This document shows positions 22,871 through 32,472 of a stretch of 64,000 bases of DNA, one piece after another. A program made the position numbers and the translations under genes. The first letter of the stretch is position 1, and every line of letters starts with the position of its first letter. The stretch covers positions 310,001 to 374,000 of the forward strand of contig NC_087069.1 of assembly GCF_963678635.1 (NCBI RefSeq), read 5' to 3'. Origin of the DNA: Symsagittifera roscoffensis. Lineage: Eukaryota; Xenacoelomorpha; Acoela; Convolutidae. The notes under the pieces were generated by a model. That model did no database searches, had not been told where the DNA came from, and worked only from the letters and a program-made list of their open reading frames with translations.

Positions 22871-23839
22871 GACTGGAGCAAGCTCTTTGGTCTGATCAAA
22901 AGTTTGCTATATGCAAAATATATCACCTTGTACTTAACATAGCGTGTGGGTGGATGGTTTTCAAATAAAACGTTTGAATGTTTTTTAATTGAGCGTGTGG
23001 GTGTGAATTGCTTCAAAAAAACTTTGAATTTTTTTTAATTGATTTTTTTTTTCAATTTTTAAATACATCTTCTATTTTAATTCAAACTACTCCAGAAAAA
23101 CTAAAACGCTGTCTGAGCTTTTAGAATTTGAAATCTGTTTAGACGACTTACAATCAGGCGCGAGGAACCCCTCGGAAAACTCCAAATAACAGAGTTTTTT
23201 TCGGCGTACGCTTCCCTCTCGAAATTGGGGCAAATTTTCATATATATATCGAAAATTCGCGAAAAAACTAGCAAAATAGGAAGAGGACCTACAAGATTGC
23301 GAGGAGGTCTAATCCGTACGGACAACTAATCATTAACACTTTCAAACTAAAACCAGGATATACTTGCTCGCTCAGACTTGCTCGTTGTTAGATAAGTTTG
23401 ATTTTTGATTTTGAGTTTGATTTTGAAATTTGATTTTTCTTATTAAACTAAGGTTACGGTATGGGCTTCTTAGACGCTAGACAAAATAGCACTCTCGCAC
23501 TCACTTGAAAACTGACAGTCTTTTTTGTATAACATCATGGAATCAGATAGCAATTGTTTTATTTTTTATCAACATTTCAAACAAGTGGTTCAAAGCAAGT
23601 CTTTTTGGATCAAAACTCAAATCACGTATTGGTTCAAATTATTTAAAAACAATTCACAGTGCAGATTTTTGATGGAGGTGACACGGAACTGCCTCAGATA
23701 TTCTAAAAACAGCAGGTCTCTCCAAAGTTCACTGTGGCTGTTTTCAAATCTAAGAAAGGATTTTTCGGTTTTTCAAGTAACTAGTTTCAACACATAATGA
23801 ACTAAAATCGAGAGAGTTTTGAAGTAAAAATGTTTCTAG

Positions 23840-24040
23840 AGTGGTTCTTCACGGACAAGGACGTGCAGAAGAACGTGAAGAAGTTCAAGATGCTGAACAT
23901 CTCTGCGGCTGTTATGTTCATAGTGGGGGCCCTGATGGCGTTCGGACTGGGCATAGTGTTGTGTCTGCAGTTGGTCAAGGCAGTCAAGATGAAGAAGGAG
24001 GCCAAGAACATCATCAATCTCGTCATGGCTGGGGGAGCAG
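23840..24040 (+). CDS. Claudin/PMP22-like protein, exon 2
   Basis: A GC-richer island in AT-rich DNA. It encodes the end of the first extracellular loop (EWFFTDKDVQKNVKKF), TM2 (LNISAAVMFIVGALMAFGLG and following) and a basic cytoplasmic loop (VKMKKEAKNI) leading into TM3. The acceptor TTTCTAG|A and the donor GCAG|GTGGGT are both in phase 1, compatible with exon 1 and exon 3. An in-frame ATG at 23830 exists, but the polypeptide makes best sense as an internal exon. The pyrimidine tract of the acceptor is weak, which is the main doubt. Confidence 0.75.
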
Positions 24041-27000
24041 GTGGGTCATGTCTGGGGTGGGAGGGGGGGGGGGGGGAATTGGTGGTGCTGTGATATACAA
24101 AAAAATCATAGGGGACGGACAACTTGTTGATTATCCTGTTACGATCATCATATGCAGTCTAAATTTTTTACTTAACTGCTTTGATTTCAGAAACTATAAC
24201 AGGAACCTAACGCACTTTGATTGAGTTGAATTCAGACACTTGTTGAATCTACAAATGCATAGAAATTTCGATAGGCCCGGAACACTATATAGATAGTTTT
24301 CGTCTGTCTAGTAGCACGCCTTAGTTCTTTTTATATTGATGAAGGATTTAAGAAGCCTTTGAATACTTTGTAAGCAGCTCCTAAAACTACGATTGTCTCT
24401 TGATCATACTTTAATTCAGTTCATGACCGTATTGAGCGACGGAAAATCAGTGAATCTATATCAAATCGGAGATTTTCGTCACATCTATTCAAACTGTTCT
24501 TTAAAAAACTGGTTTAAAAAACTGGTTAAAATGAGGTTCTTAGAATTTTTTTCTATACGAGGAAAACGTTTTTCCAACTATTTTTTGATCTACAACCTTA
24601 CGCAATCACAACATAAGAGGTTATTTGCGTTGCATCAGACTCATATATTTTCTAAACGTGAGTTTCTTGTCTGTTAGAATAACGAGGAGATATTCGAAGC
24701 TACCATTTTTTCTAGAATGTCATCCAAAGCATCACGGACGTTTCACTTAATGTCTTTTTTCTGAATTGCAATAGCAGATATTTTAGTATGGGCACACCAA
24801 TCGTTCAGTGCTTTAGGTTACAACTCTGAGCCTCAGTTGGTCACTTTTTTGTATAAAATGGAAAGATCAACAGGATTGAAAACTTTTTAAGTATAAAACA
24901 ATCAATTTATGTTTTTTCCTTCTATAGGTTACCGTATGAAGTCTGTTTTTTGAACAATTGCTTGAGCACATGAATGGTTTTGCGATAATGAAACTAAAAT
25001 GCAAGAAAGTGAAAAATTTAAGATGACGGTTGATCATTTTTTTGCAGATGATGTTTCTTAATACTTTATGAAACTGGTTAATAAACTAAAAGCTCTATAG
25101 TTTTTTTGATCGTCCGGATTACTGTTTTAATGACAAATTCAAAAATCAATCAGAATCACTAGTAAGTTTTTGAATATTACAGAACATAATTTTTGCATTG
25201 TTCTGCCGTTACAGCCTTCGTTGTTCCGACTTTCGATACGAAGTTACGGAATATTTGTGCTCGGGGTGGGTTTTTTTCTCCAGACAAATTTCGACTTTTT
25301 AACTAGCCATTTTTGACGGATTTTTTTTGTATTATTCGAAAGGTATTATTGTCTTGAGCTCAATTTTGAAAAGATATTTTACCTGTGATCATTTTTTGTA
25401 GAGTTATGGGTGTTTAAAGATTGCCAATTTGGCCAATTTGGGACAAATAACGCGCGATATATTTCGCGCCATTAACGCCTAAGCGGAGATAAAATCCGTC
25501 TTAGAAATTGTTCCAAGTTAGTGATTGAAAGAACCTTATTTGCCATAATTGATTTGTTACAAGAAGCGAATTCTATCCTTTTGTACTTTATATGGCTTGT
25601 GGGGGGAATGATTTTCATTAAAAATTTCAAAATTTAGAAAACAATTTTTCGTACTGTTTCATTACTCTTAATTTTTTTCAATGTTATTACTGCTTCATAA
25701 ACTTTCAAAGGCAGTCGGAACCTTCAGGGCTTTGCCCTGATACGAGCAGTCTTGTTACTATTAGAGTTTAAACGCAAAGCATTATTCAACACCTACAAGC
25801 AATCACAACCGAGATTTTAAATTGAGCAATCCATTTTTTGGAAAGGAGTTGCCAGTGATCATGCAAATTTTCAGGCAACCATGAGGTGAAAGTTAGAATT
25901 TATATCATCTTCAACTAGTACATATTGCACCAGGTTGAAAAAACAAAAGAACGATGTGGATAAAACCAAAAGTAGTTCTCCCTAAAAACCATTGAAAATC
26001 AGCACCCCTTGAGCTGCTTACAAATAAGGATAAGTAAAACTGAAAAAAAAACGAGCTTGAACTTAACTTAAAACCACTCTATTTCAAAAAACGAAAAAAA
26101 GTCTTCTGGTACATTTCTAAACGAGCAGAAAATTAGAGTGAAGCTCTATGACACATGAAAATGCAAGACTAGCCTTTTTTTATTCACATAAATGGATAGA
26201 TTCCTCAATTTTTTTCATTTTGTGTACGAAAATCGGAAAGTGTTTGTTGACAAAATTAAGTTTTTTTACCATATGAAATCAGTTGATTGCTGAATCTAGA
26301 TTTTGGAAAAATCATAATCATTTTTCATCTTTTTCTGATAAACTCACTCTACACTAAGTTTTTTGGCAAAAAGAAACACATCTTTTCTGCTCGGTTTTTT
26401 TTCAATGAGGAGGAGCAGTTGCTTAAAGAATCCATGAAAAAGTCAAACGAAAAACCAAAAAAAAACTTTTCTTTTCAGCGGAATTTGGAGGCCAACACAC
26501 TTTGGTTATTGAATTGATTTCTAAACTACTTCGCTGGATTCCACAGAGTCGTGCTAGTTTTGTCGCTTTCTGCATCGTTTTTTTCTTGTTTTTGGATTCC
26601 GCCATTTCTCGGAGTTTTATGCGAGCTGTCTCCTTTACTAATTTGTGACAAAACTACTCGCGTCAAAACAACTCGATCGTAAAGTATCGAAACAACTTTA
26701 AAAAAAAAACATTTTTAATGTTCAAATTGAAAAAAAAACGAACTAGTTAATGCAGTCCAGCTAGTTTGCCTAAGTTAAAGCTCTTGCTTACTACTTTTAC
26801 AGTTTTTGCTCTCAGGTGCTTCTAATACTTTCCTTGCGTCTCTTCGTCATCACTAAAAAATTTCTCATTTTCCATCCTCAATAAATTCTCACTTAACTTC
26901 TCAGTATAACACAGCAGCACCGGCCACTCCTTGCTAATTTGATCCGAATAATTTTTATCTCTCAATGTATCCCTTTTCCCAATTTTGCAGATACTCTTGA

Positions 27001-28114
27001 CTGATGACACACTGATTGATGACTTCTTCCTTTCTTTATGTATCACAAATCGATCGGCTACCGTCTTAAATTTTTTGAGCTTTTTTGAAAAAACTTCCTT
27101 CACAAAACTTTCAAACCTTTAACTGATAAGATAACTGTCTGACAATGCTTAAGCAAGTCCAATTAGCTTGCATAATGTCCATTGAAAGCAAATCTGAAGC
27201 AGGTCAAATTGCTGATTATGTGTTTTTAGAACGAAGCACAATGCGTATTAACTGTCCCAATTGGCCTGGCCAGTGTGAAAAGTTAACGAAATTTGATCAC
27301 TAGTTTGATCAATAGTTGAAGATGACCTCGGGTTCTTTTTCCCTCGGGCATCTTTCAACTATGTTCTAACTGTTGAAGAGTCTGTTTTTGCTCTTTCTGA
27401 GGGAAAGAGCCCGGAAAATTGTGAAATAGCCCAGAAAAGTGCGCGAAACTATGCAAATGGTTTCTTTCTTCATTCATGCGTTCTAATTTTTCCTTTTTCA
27501 TTCTTGCCTTGTCGTGAAAGAACTTATCTGAAAGAGCAAAAACATACTCTTCTTAAGTTCAGTTCATTTCCTGTTCTAAAAAGCAAAATGCACTTCGAGC
27601 AGCAAATGTCAACAATCACGGAAAAGTTGATTGACTTCTAGTTTCGAATGTGTAACTTAATTTCCCGCTTTCCCGGATTAAAAACTTCACCGATTGATTC
27701 AGTTTGATCAATTTGAGTTAATTTCATGAAATTATTTTCAATTGTTCATGATGTTCAAAGAGCTTTAAAGTCATCCATTTTTTTTATTCGAAATTCGAAA
27801 ACTGAGATTGTTTCAAAAAGTGTTTTTTTTTCTTCCGATTCCTTGCGTTCATTGTCTGTTTGCCGACTGTCTATTGGCTAAATTGTATTTTAATTTTAAA
27901 ACTCAGTTGGAATGCTACTAGTTAAACTAATCAGTCGAAAAATGACTGAAGAAAAAACGAGCTCAAGTATTCCAAAATAGAGGAACGTATCTTTACCTTC
28001 AGAGCAACCAACATTTTTCTTATGAAAAGTGTAAAAACTATTTGAACTATTGATCAAAGTCACTTTCTTCTGTTTATCGTGTTATAAATATTCCTACGAA
28101 AATATCATACTTAT
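24041..28114. other. Host intron 2, left part
   Basis: AT-rich sequence with a poly-G run just after the donor (about 24062-24075), one dispersed repeat (25250-25756) and no convincing gene. Short minus-strand frames at 26423-26605 and 26822-27103 are not recognisable. Confidence 0.5.
25250..25756. repeat. Dispersed repeat, copy c
   Basis: Carries the central CGCGCGATATATTTCGCGCC block and the terminal CAGGGCTTTGCCCTG palindrome with TACGAGCAGTCTTGTT, collinear with copy a. Confidence 0.6.
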
Positions 28115-28118
28115 GAAT

Positions 28119-28528
28119 TGAGTTAGGACCGATGGGTATAACTCATAGAGTAATTTCGGATAGGGTACACCGTCTGCTCGTCACGCTATCTTATTTTCGG
28201 CCGGATAGATTCGTGCAACTTCTTAGTCTAATACCGATCCTAATCTTACTCTTATATTATCTAGTCTCAGGTTGTTTAACTAGTCTCTGCTAGGCTCAAT
28301 AGATCTAGGGTATACTGGTTTATTGCGGCTGCTGAAGTACTCGGGAGAGTTCAACTAACTTCTAAGTTAAATTCAAATCTCTCTGGTGCTGAAATTACAA
28401 GTAATTTCAGCACTTACAAATAAGTGGATTGTTAGTTAGATGGATCATGATTGGTTAATATTAAATACTTTACATTGGTAAAATATCTAATTTATCCAAT
28501 CATAAAATGTAGTTTAGATCAGGTTCCA
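28119..28528 (-). repeat. 3' LTR of giant element (410 bp)
   Basis: Matches 50939-51349. On the minus strand the LTR starts TGGAACCTG and is preceded by a purine-rich CGGATGGG, a candidate polypurine tract. A 15-bp palindromic phrase TGAAATTACAAGTAATTTCA (about 28389-28408) occurs in both LTRs. Confidence 0.92.
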
Positions 28529-28641
28529 CCCATCCGGGTTTTACAGAGTTTTTTAGAATAGTTTTTCTTTCTGCAATTCGAAGGATGGATGATGGACGTT
28601 GGTTTCTGGCGAACATCATATTTCTTGTCCGTTTTCTCTTG

Positions 28642-29046
28642 TTAGAGAAGTTCCAGGATGCTGGAATTAGGGACATCAAACGTTGTGTCTTCTTGCGACA
28701 ACGACTGTGTTTTCGCAACAAACTCAAATCTGATTTCAGAATGGTTGGCTATGTCAGGTTTTTCTGATTCTCGTGGAGAACTTCTTTTGTGTCTGATCTT
28801 GTCTGGGAATGGCGTGGAGATTGTGCGTGGAGGGGATGCCTGGTTACTCGGATCTGTACGTATACTTGAACATCGAGGTGGTCATTGGTCTAGTTCAATG
28901 AAGTCCTTTTCTGCGAAGTCAAGTCGTACTCTAAATCCTTTGAGTTGTGATTGTGAGCGGCATATTGATTGTAGTTGGCCATTCTTTCTCGAGTGTAGTG
29001 GGGTCGTTTTGTCTTTGGATGTTCGTCCTTGGTGTTGTATTCTGAT
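28642..29046 (-). pseudogene. Possible degraded ORF near the 3' LTR
   Basis: A frame open from 29046 to 28642, interrupted only by one TGA at 28882-28884, with no start codon at its head. The predicted chain is basic, with phrases such as FRVRLDFAEKDFIELDQ before the stop and FEFVAKTQSLSQEDTTFDV after it. It looks protein-like and is more GC-rich than its surroundings. No family is recognised. It may be a decayed accessory gene or a chance frame. Confidence 0.3.
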
Positions 29047-30145
29047 CTATGTATTGCATAATGTAATTTACATTTTATAAAACTTCTTTAGTTTAATATT
29101 TTTTAGTTATGATTTTAGTTAGTTGTTTTCACAAAAGCTTTTTGTTTTAGTTCAGTTATTTTGAAGAGTTACTCACCCTTGAGTAGCTCTTATTAAAAAT
29201 AGGAGTGTGTGTCACAAAGCGTGGATGTAGCGCGGTGGGTTAGGCCGGCTATAGAGCATGCTCAGGACGTCCTCTTCTGGTGGGTTAGGCCAGGAGTGGG
29301 AGTATGATTGCATGCGGTTTTTGTGAGAGGTCCTGTTATGTGACTACGTTTTATGTTGGGTTTGTTGTGGTTTTTCTTATGTTTTGTTGGTTGTGTCCTT
29401 GTTTCAAAAATCAAATTGTTTGTGGTATGGGTTTGTCTTTCGACTTTTTTGTGTTTTATTATTTCTTTCTTAGACTTTATAATAGTCTTCAAAAGAATAA
29501 ATTATCCAGTTTTAAACTGGGTTAATCCGGTTTGGGTACCGTTGGTTTCCTTTTCTTAATCATGCTGTTATTCTATGATTTGTGGTGTTTAGTAAGCTGC
29601 GTTGGTTAGTGTTGTTTAGTGTATAATTCCTTTCCAACCGGGTTAAAGGAAAGTTTGAAACGTGTTATCTTGTGTTAGAGTTGTTGAGTGTGAAAGCTTG
29701 AAACTGAAATTCATTATTTTAAACAATTCTTCGTGGGCGAGCTGTGCGAATGTGGATAGAATTTCTGTGCGAATGAATGGAAATATCAAAAGGTTAGTAC
29801 TGCATTTTCGTTTTATCAATTTACTACATAGAATTTTTAATTTTACTGCTATTTATTTGGAGAAATTAAGTTACAAATTTTCATCATTATTAGATTTACT
29901 GCTTGTGGGGGAAAAATTTATAAATTAAATTACTGCATTGGTATTATATTTATTTAATTGTTGGTGCAAAAAATTAATAGAGTTGTAAACAGTTTTGAAG
30001 AAGTTTTCTATTTTTTATTTTTCTTTTGTGAATTTTTCAGATGATCGTTGGATGAAGGCTAAAATGCTAAATAAGACGTGGATAAAGAATGGTGAGTTTC
30101 TAATATTTTAATTAGTTAGTAGTATGTATAATTCATACTTACCTG
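29047..30145. other. 3' non-coding part of the giant element
   Basis: No convincing ORF on the gene strand. The phrase GTGGGTTAGGCC occurs twice (about 29236 and 29279). The region is likely 3' untranslated or degraded accessory sequence. Confidence 0.4.
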
Positions 30146-31954
30146 TTAGTCGTCGGGGAAGAAACCGTGGGGAAAAATGTCGTGGATGAGATCGGAAGTT
30201 GTTAGTAGTTTAGCTAAGATGCGGATGATATTTTTAATTTGAAGCAGTGGCCAGAGCAACTGGAGTGCTTTAATGGTGGTTAGTTCTTCAGTGCCAACTG
30301 CAAACTCATAAGGTGTGTTTTGGATTAGATTATATAATTTGTGATTGAATTTAGTGTTGTGGATGAATTCTAAAATGGGGATTTCTATAGGTTGTACAAA
30401 CTCGTGTGGGATAAGGAAGGGTCGGGATTCTTCTGCGTTGAAGGTCTTGGTGATTGGACAAAAAATATACATTTGGGTTATGGGATCATAATTTCGAAGA
30501 ATACCATGAAGGTTAGTATCTTTAATGCAATATGTGAAGTTAAGAAAGAATGGTGAGGTGTATTTGGAATTGATGAATTGAAAACGATGGTGTGGTTGTC
30601 TGGAGGGAGTGTGTAGATCAAAGTGATTTTGGATGAAACGATAATATGTATATGTGTGAGTTTGTTTAGTGCGCAACATAATATCGTGTGAGCAGTGCAA
30701 ATCTCTTTCATGTGGTGCAAGGAAATGAAAGGTTAGTGAAAATATTTGGAAGCGTTCTTTAAAACTTTCGTAGGCTTGCGTATCTGTTAGTGCTTCTGAA
30801 ATAATGTGGTCAAACTTGCGGTCGAAGATATTTAGTGTAAATACATATGGTGTTTTAATGAAAAATTTCTCGGTGATTTGTGGGTTAGCGAAGCGATCGT
30901 CGTCTAAGAATTGATCTTGGTTAGTTCTGATGATGTTATGATCGTAATATTCTAGTGTATATTCATTAGCTCGGGGTGCAGTGTGTGTTTTTAGTGATTT
31001 TTTATATCCAATGTAAGTAAATTGTCTAGGTGTTAGTGGTGTAGTGAGTCGATATAGCATGTCTTTATTTCGTTCTATATCGATGTGAGTGTTAGATAAA
31101 GGTAGGCAAAGGGGATTAGTAAAATGATAATATGATGTCCAATGGAGTTTAGGCATTAAAACGTGTTCGTCTACAAAGCTACGTGTTTCGTTAGTGTCGT
31201 GAGGGGTGTTTAAGGTGTATTGTGGAAATGAGGGTAAGGTGATAGCTAAAAATTCTTTTGTGTTAGTGTGATTTGGATGATTTTTAAATTCACGGGCTGT
31301 TCCTGGTTTTGCTGGGAAAGGATGGTTGGGGAACTTTCTTTTAAAAGTGCGGTAAGCTCTATTAGTGCTGAGTGAAGATTCAGTAGATGTTGATGATGGT
31401 GCTAATGATTCAGTATAAATTGAAGAGGGTGTAGGGGTAGGAGGGTTGGATGAATCTATTGTGGATGAAATTTGGTTTATGATGGGGGTGTCAAGGTGGT
31501 AGGGTTGTTGTTGTAGGGTAATAAAATTATCTAGTTCTGGGGAGATTTGGGGGGTATCTGGAGAATTGGATGATCGGTCTGAATGAAGTGAAGAGTAGGT
31601 TGGAGTGACTTGGGAAGCATAAGAGGGTGTAGAATTCGTTGGAACAGGGTTATTTGATAGTATTGGTTGAAAAGGGGGTTGGGAATAAATTGAGGGGTTG
31701 GTGTGAAAATTATTGGATGGAGATGGTTCAGAGTCGGCAAATTCATCGGGGGTTTCAATATTCGGGTTATTGAGTTGTGAGGTGGAGTATAAAACTGAGA
31801 TGTGTGAATTAGTATCCGAATTCATGCCTGATGTTACATTACTGGATGGGAAATCGGGTGGCGGGAAAGCAAAAAGTGGTATTATTGTAATTGGAGTAGT
31901 GAGGTTGGTTGGGTGGGAATTTGAACGGTGTAGGGATCCAAGTTGTCGGCTCAT
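30146..31954 (-). CDS. Unknown 602-residue protein of giant element
   Basis: Last large gene of the element. Residues 1 to about 200 are Pro/Ser/Thr/Asn-rich and presumably disordered. From about residue 205 (RTFKRKFPNHPFPAKPG) to the end it looks folded, with many aromatic and histidine residues (for example MPKLHWTSYYHFTNPLC) and a hydrophobic C-terminal helix region ending FPHGFFPDD. No signal peptide or catalytic motif is recognised. The start codon overlaps the stop of the upstream membrane-protein gene as ATGA, so translation by reinitiation or frameshifting is possible. The frame is intact, which suggests constraint or recent insertion. I do not recognise a family. Confidence 0.7.
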   Translation of the reverse strand: MSRQLGSLHRSNSHPTNLTTPITIIPLFAFPPPDFPSSNVTSGMNSDTNSHISVLYSTSQLNNPNIETPDEFADSEPSPSNNFHTNPSIYSQPPFQPILSNNPVPTNSTPSYASQVTPTYSSLHSDRSSNSPDTPQISPELDNFITLQQQPYHLDTPIINQISSTIDSSNPPTPTPSSIYTESLAPSSTSTESSLSTNRAYRTFKRKFPNHPFPAKPGTAREFKNHPNHTNTKEFLAITLPSFPQYTLNTPHDTNETRSFVDEHVLMPKLHWTSYYHFTNPLCLPLSNTHIDIERNKDMLYRLTTPLTPRQFTYIGYKKSLKTHTAPRANEYTLEYYDHNIIRTNQDQFLDDDRFANPQITEKFFIKTPYVFTLNIFDRKFDHIISEALTDTQAYESFKERFQIFSLTFHFLAPHERDLHCSHDIMLRTKQTHTYTYYRFIQNHFDLHTPSRQPHHRFQFINSKYTSPFFLNFTYCIKDTNLHGILRNYDPITQMYIFCPITKTFNAEESRPFLIPHEFVQPIEIPILEFIHNTKFNHKLYNLIQNTPYEFAVGTEELTTIKALQLLWPLLQIKNIIRILAKLLTTSDLIHDIFPHGFFPDD

Positions 31955-32472
31955 CGTGGGCTAAAAAAATTATTATTTTGAGACTGGAAAGCGGTGGTAT
32001 GGGGTTGTTCTATAAATTGTTCATAAGTATTTTCATCTTGTGAGTGGTGTGGTATTATATGTTGGATGGGACTTTGTGATATGGTTGGTCTAAAATTTTG
32101 ATTATGTGTTATGGCTAAATTTCGAAAATTACGTGGGACTAGGGATAATGGATGGTTATGTGGTAGGGGTGGTAACTGTGGTGCTGTTGGCGTTGTGTCT
32201 ACATTGTTATGTTCTTCGTCGTATGTGTTCTGTCTAGTTGCTATTTTTGTGTTATATTCTTTTATTTGTGCATCTAAAAGAATTTTGTTCATTGATGTAG
32301 AAAAAATTCCAAAAAATCCTGCAAAGAGTATGCGTGCTACGCTTGCTTGTCTGTTTACTTGTGTGTGTATAGCACATGTGTTGTAGATTCCTTTTAAAAG
32401 TGAGAAAAGAAATCCAATAAAGTTAAACATTGCGTATAAAATAGTCAATTTTTCTAAGATGTAGTAGGCCAT
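31951..32472 (-). CDS. Membrane protein (173 residues), likely glycoprotein anchor/tail
   Basis: Residues about 8-30 (LTILYAMFNFIGFLFSLLKG) and 46-60 (RILFAGFFGIFS) are hydrophobic. The remainder is polar and Pro/His/Gln-rich, like a cytoplasmic tail. It starts 19 bases inside the end of the glycoprotein gene, in the -1 frame. The glycoprotein frame itself lacks a C-terminal transmembrane helix. I therefore infer that this ORF supplies the anchor, either as a -1 frameshift extension or as a separate partner made by reinitiation; a mutational frameshift is the alternative. Its stop overlaps the next start as ATGA. Confidence 0.65.
   Translation of the reverse strand: MAYYILEKLTILYAMFNFIGFLFSLLKGIYNTCAIHTQVNRQASVARILFAGFFGIFSTSMNKILLDAQIKEYNTKIATRQNTYDEEHNNVDTTPTAPQLPPLPHNHPLSLVPRNFRNLAITHNQNFRPTISQSPIQHIIPHHSQDENTYEQFIEQPHTTAFQSQNNNFFSPR

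Larger units (their letters stand above)
21569..23839. other. Host intron sequence with dispersed repeats, no gene
   Basis: Part of the proposed first intron (7974-23839 from copy 1). It holds two diverged copies of a repeat described separately and a MITE relic at about 23140-23330 that shares TTTTTTTCGGCG and related phrases with the hAT MITE family. No supported coding exon. Confidence 0.5.

Noticed and set aside
26423-27103. Two lysine-rich minus-strand ORFs (60 and 93 codons) in intron 2
   Set aside because: No recognisable domain, no partner exons, low-complexity composition; possible but unsupported.
28585-29080. Plus-strand ORFs near the 3' LTR
   Set aside because: Opposite to the element's transcription, with no domain; the minus-strand frame across the same region is more protein-like.
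29215-29300. tRNA-like A-box (TAGCGCGGTGGG) in the 3' region of the giant element
   Set aside because: No matching B-box at the right spacing and no cloverleaf could be drawn; the phrase GTGGGTTAGGCC is simply repeated.
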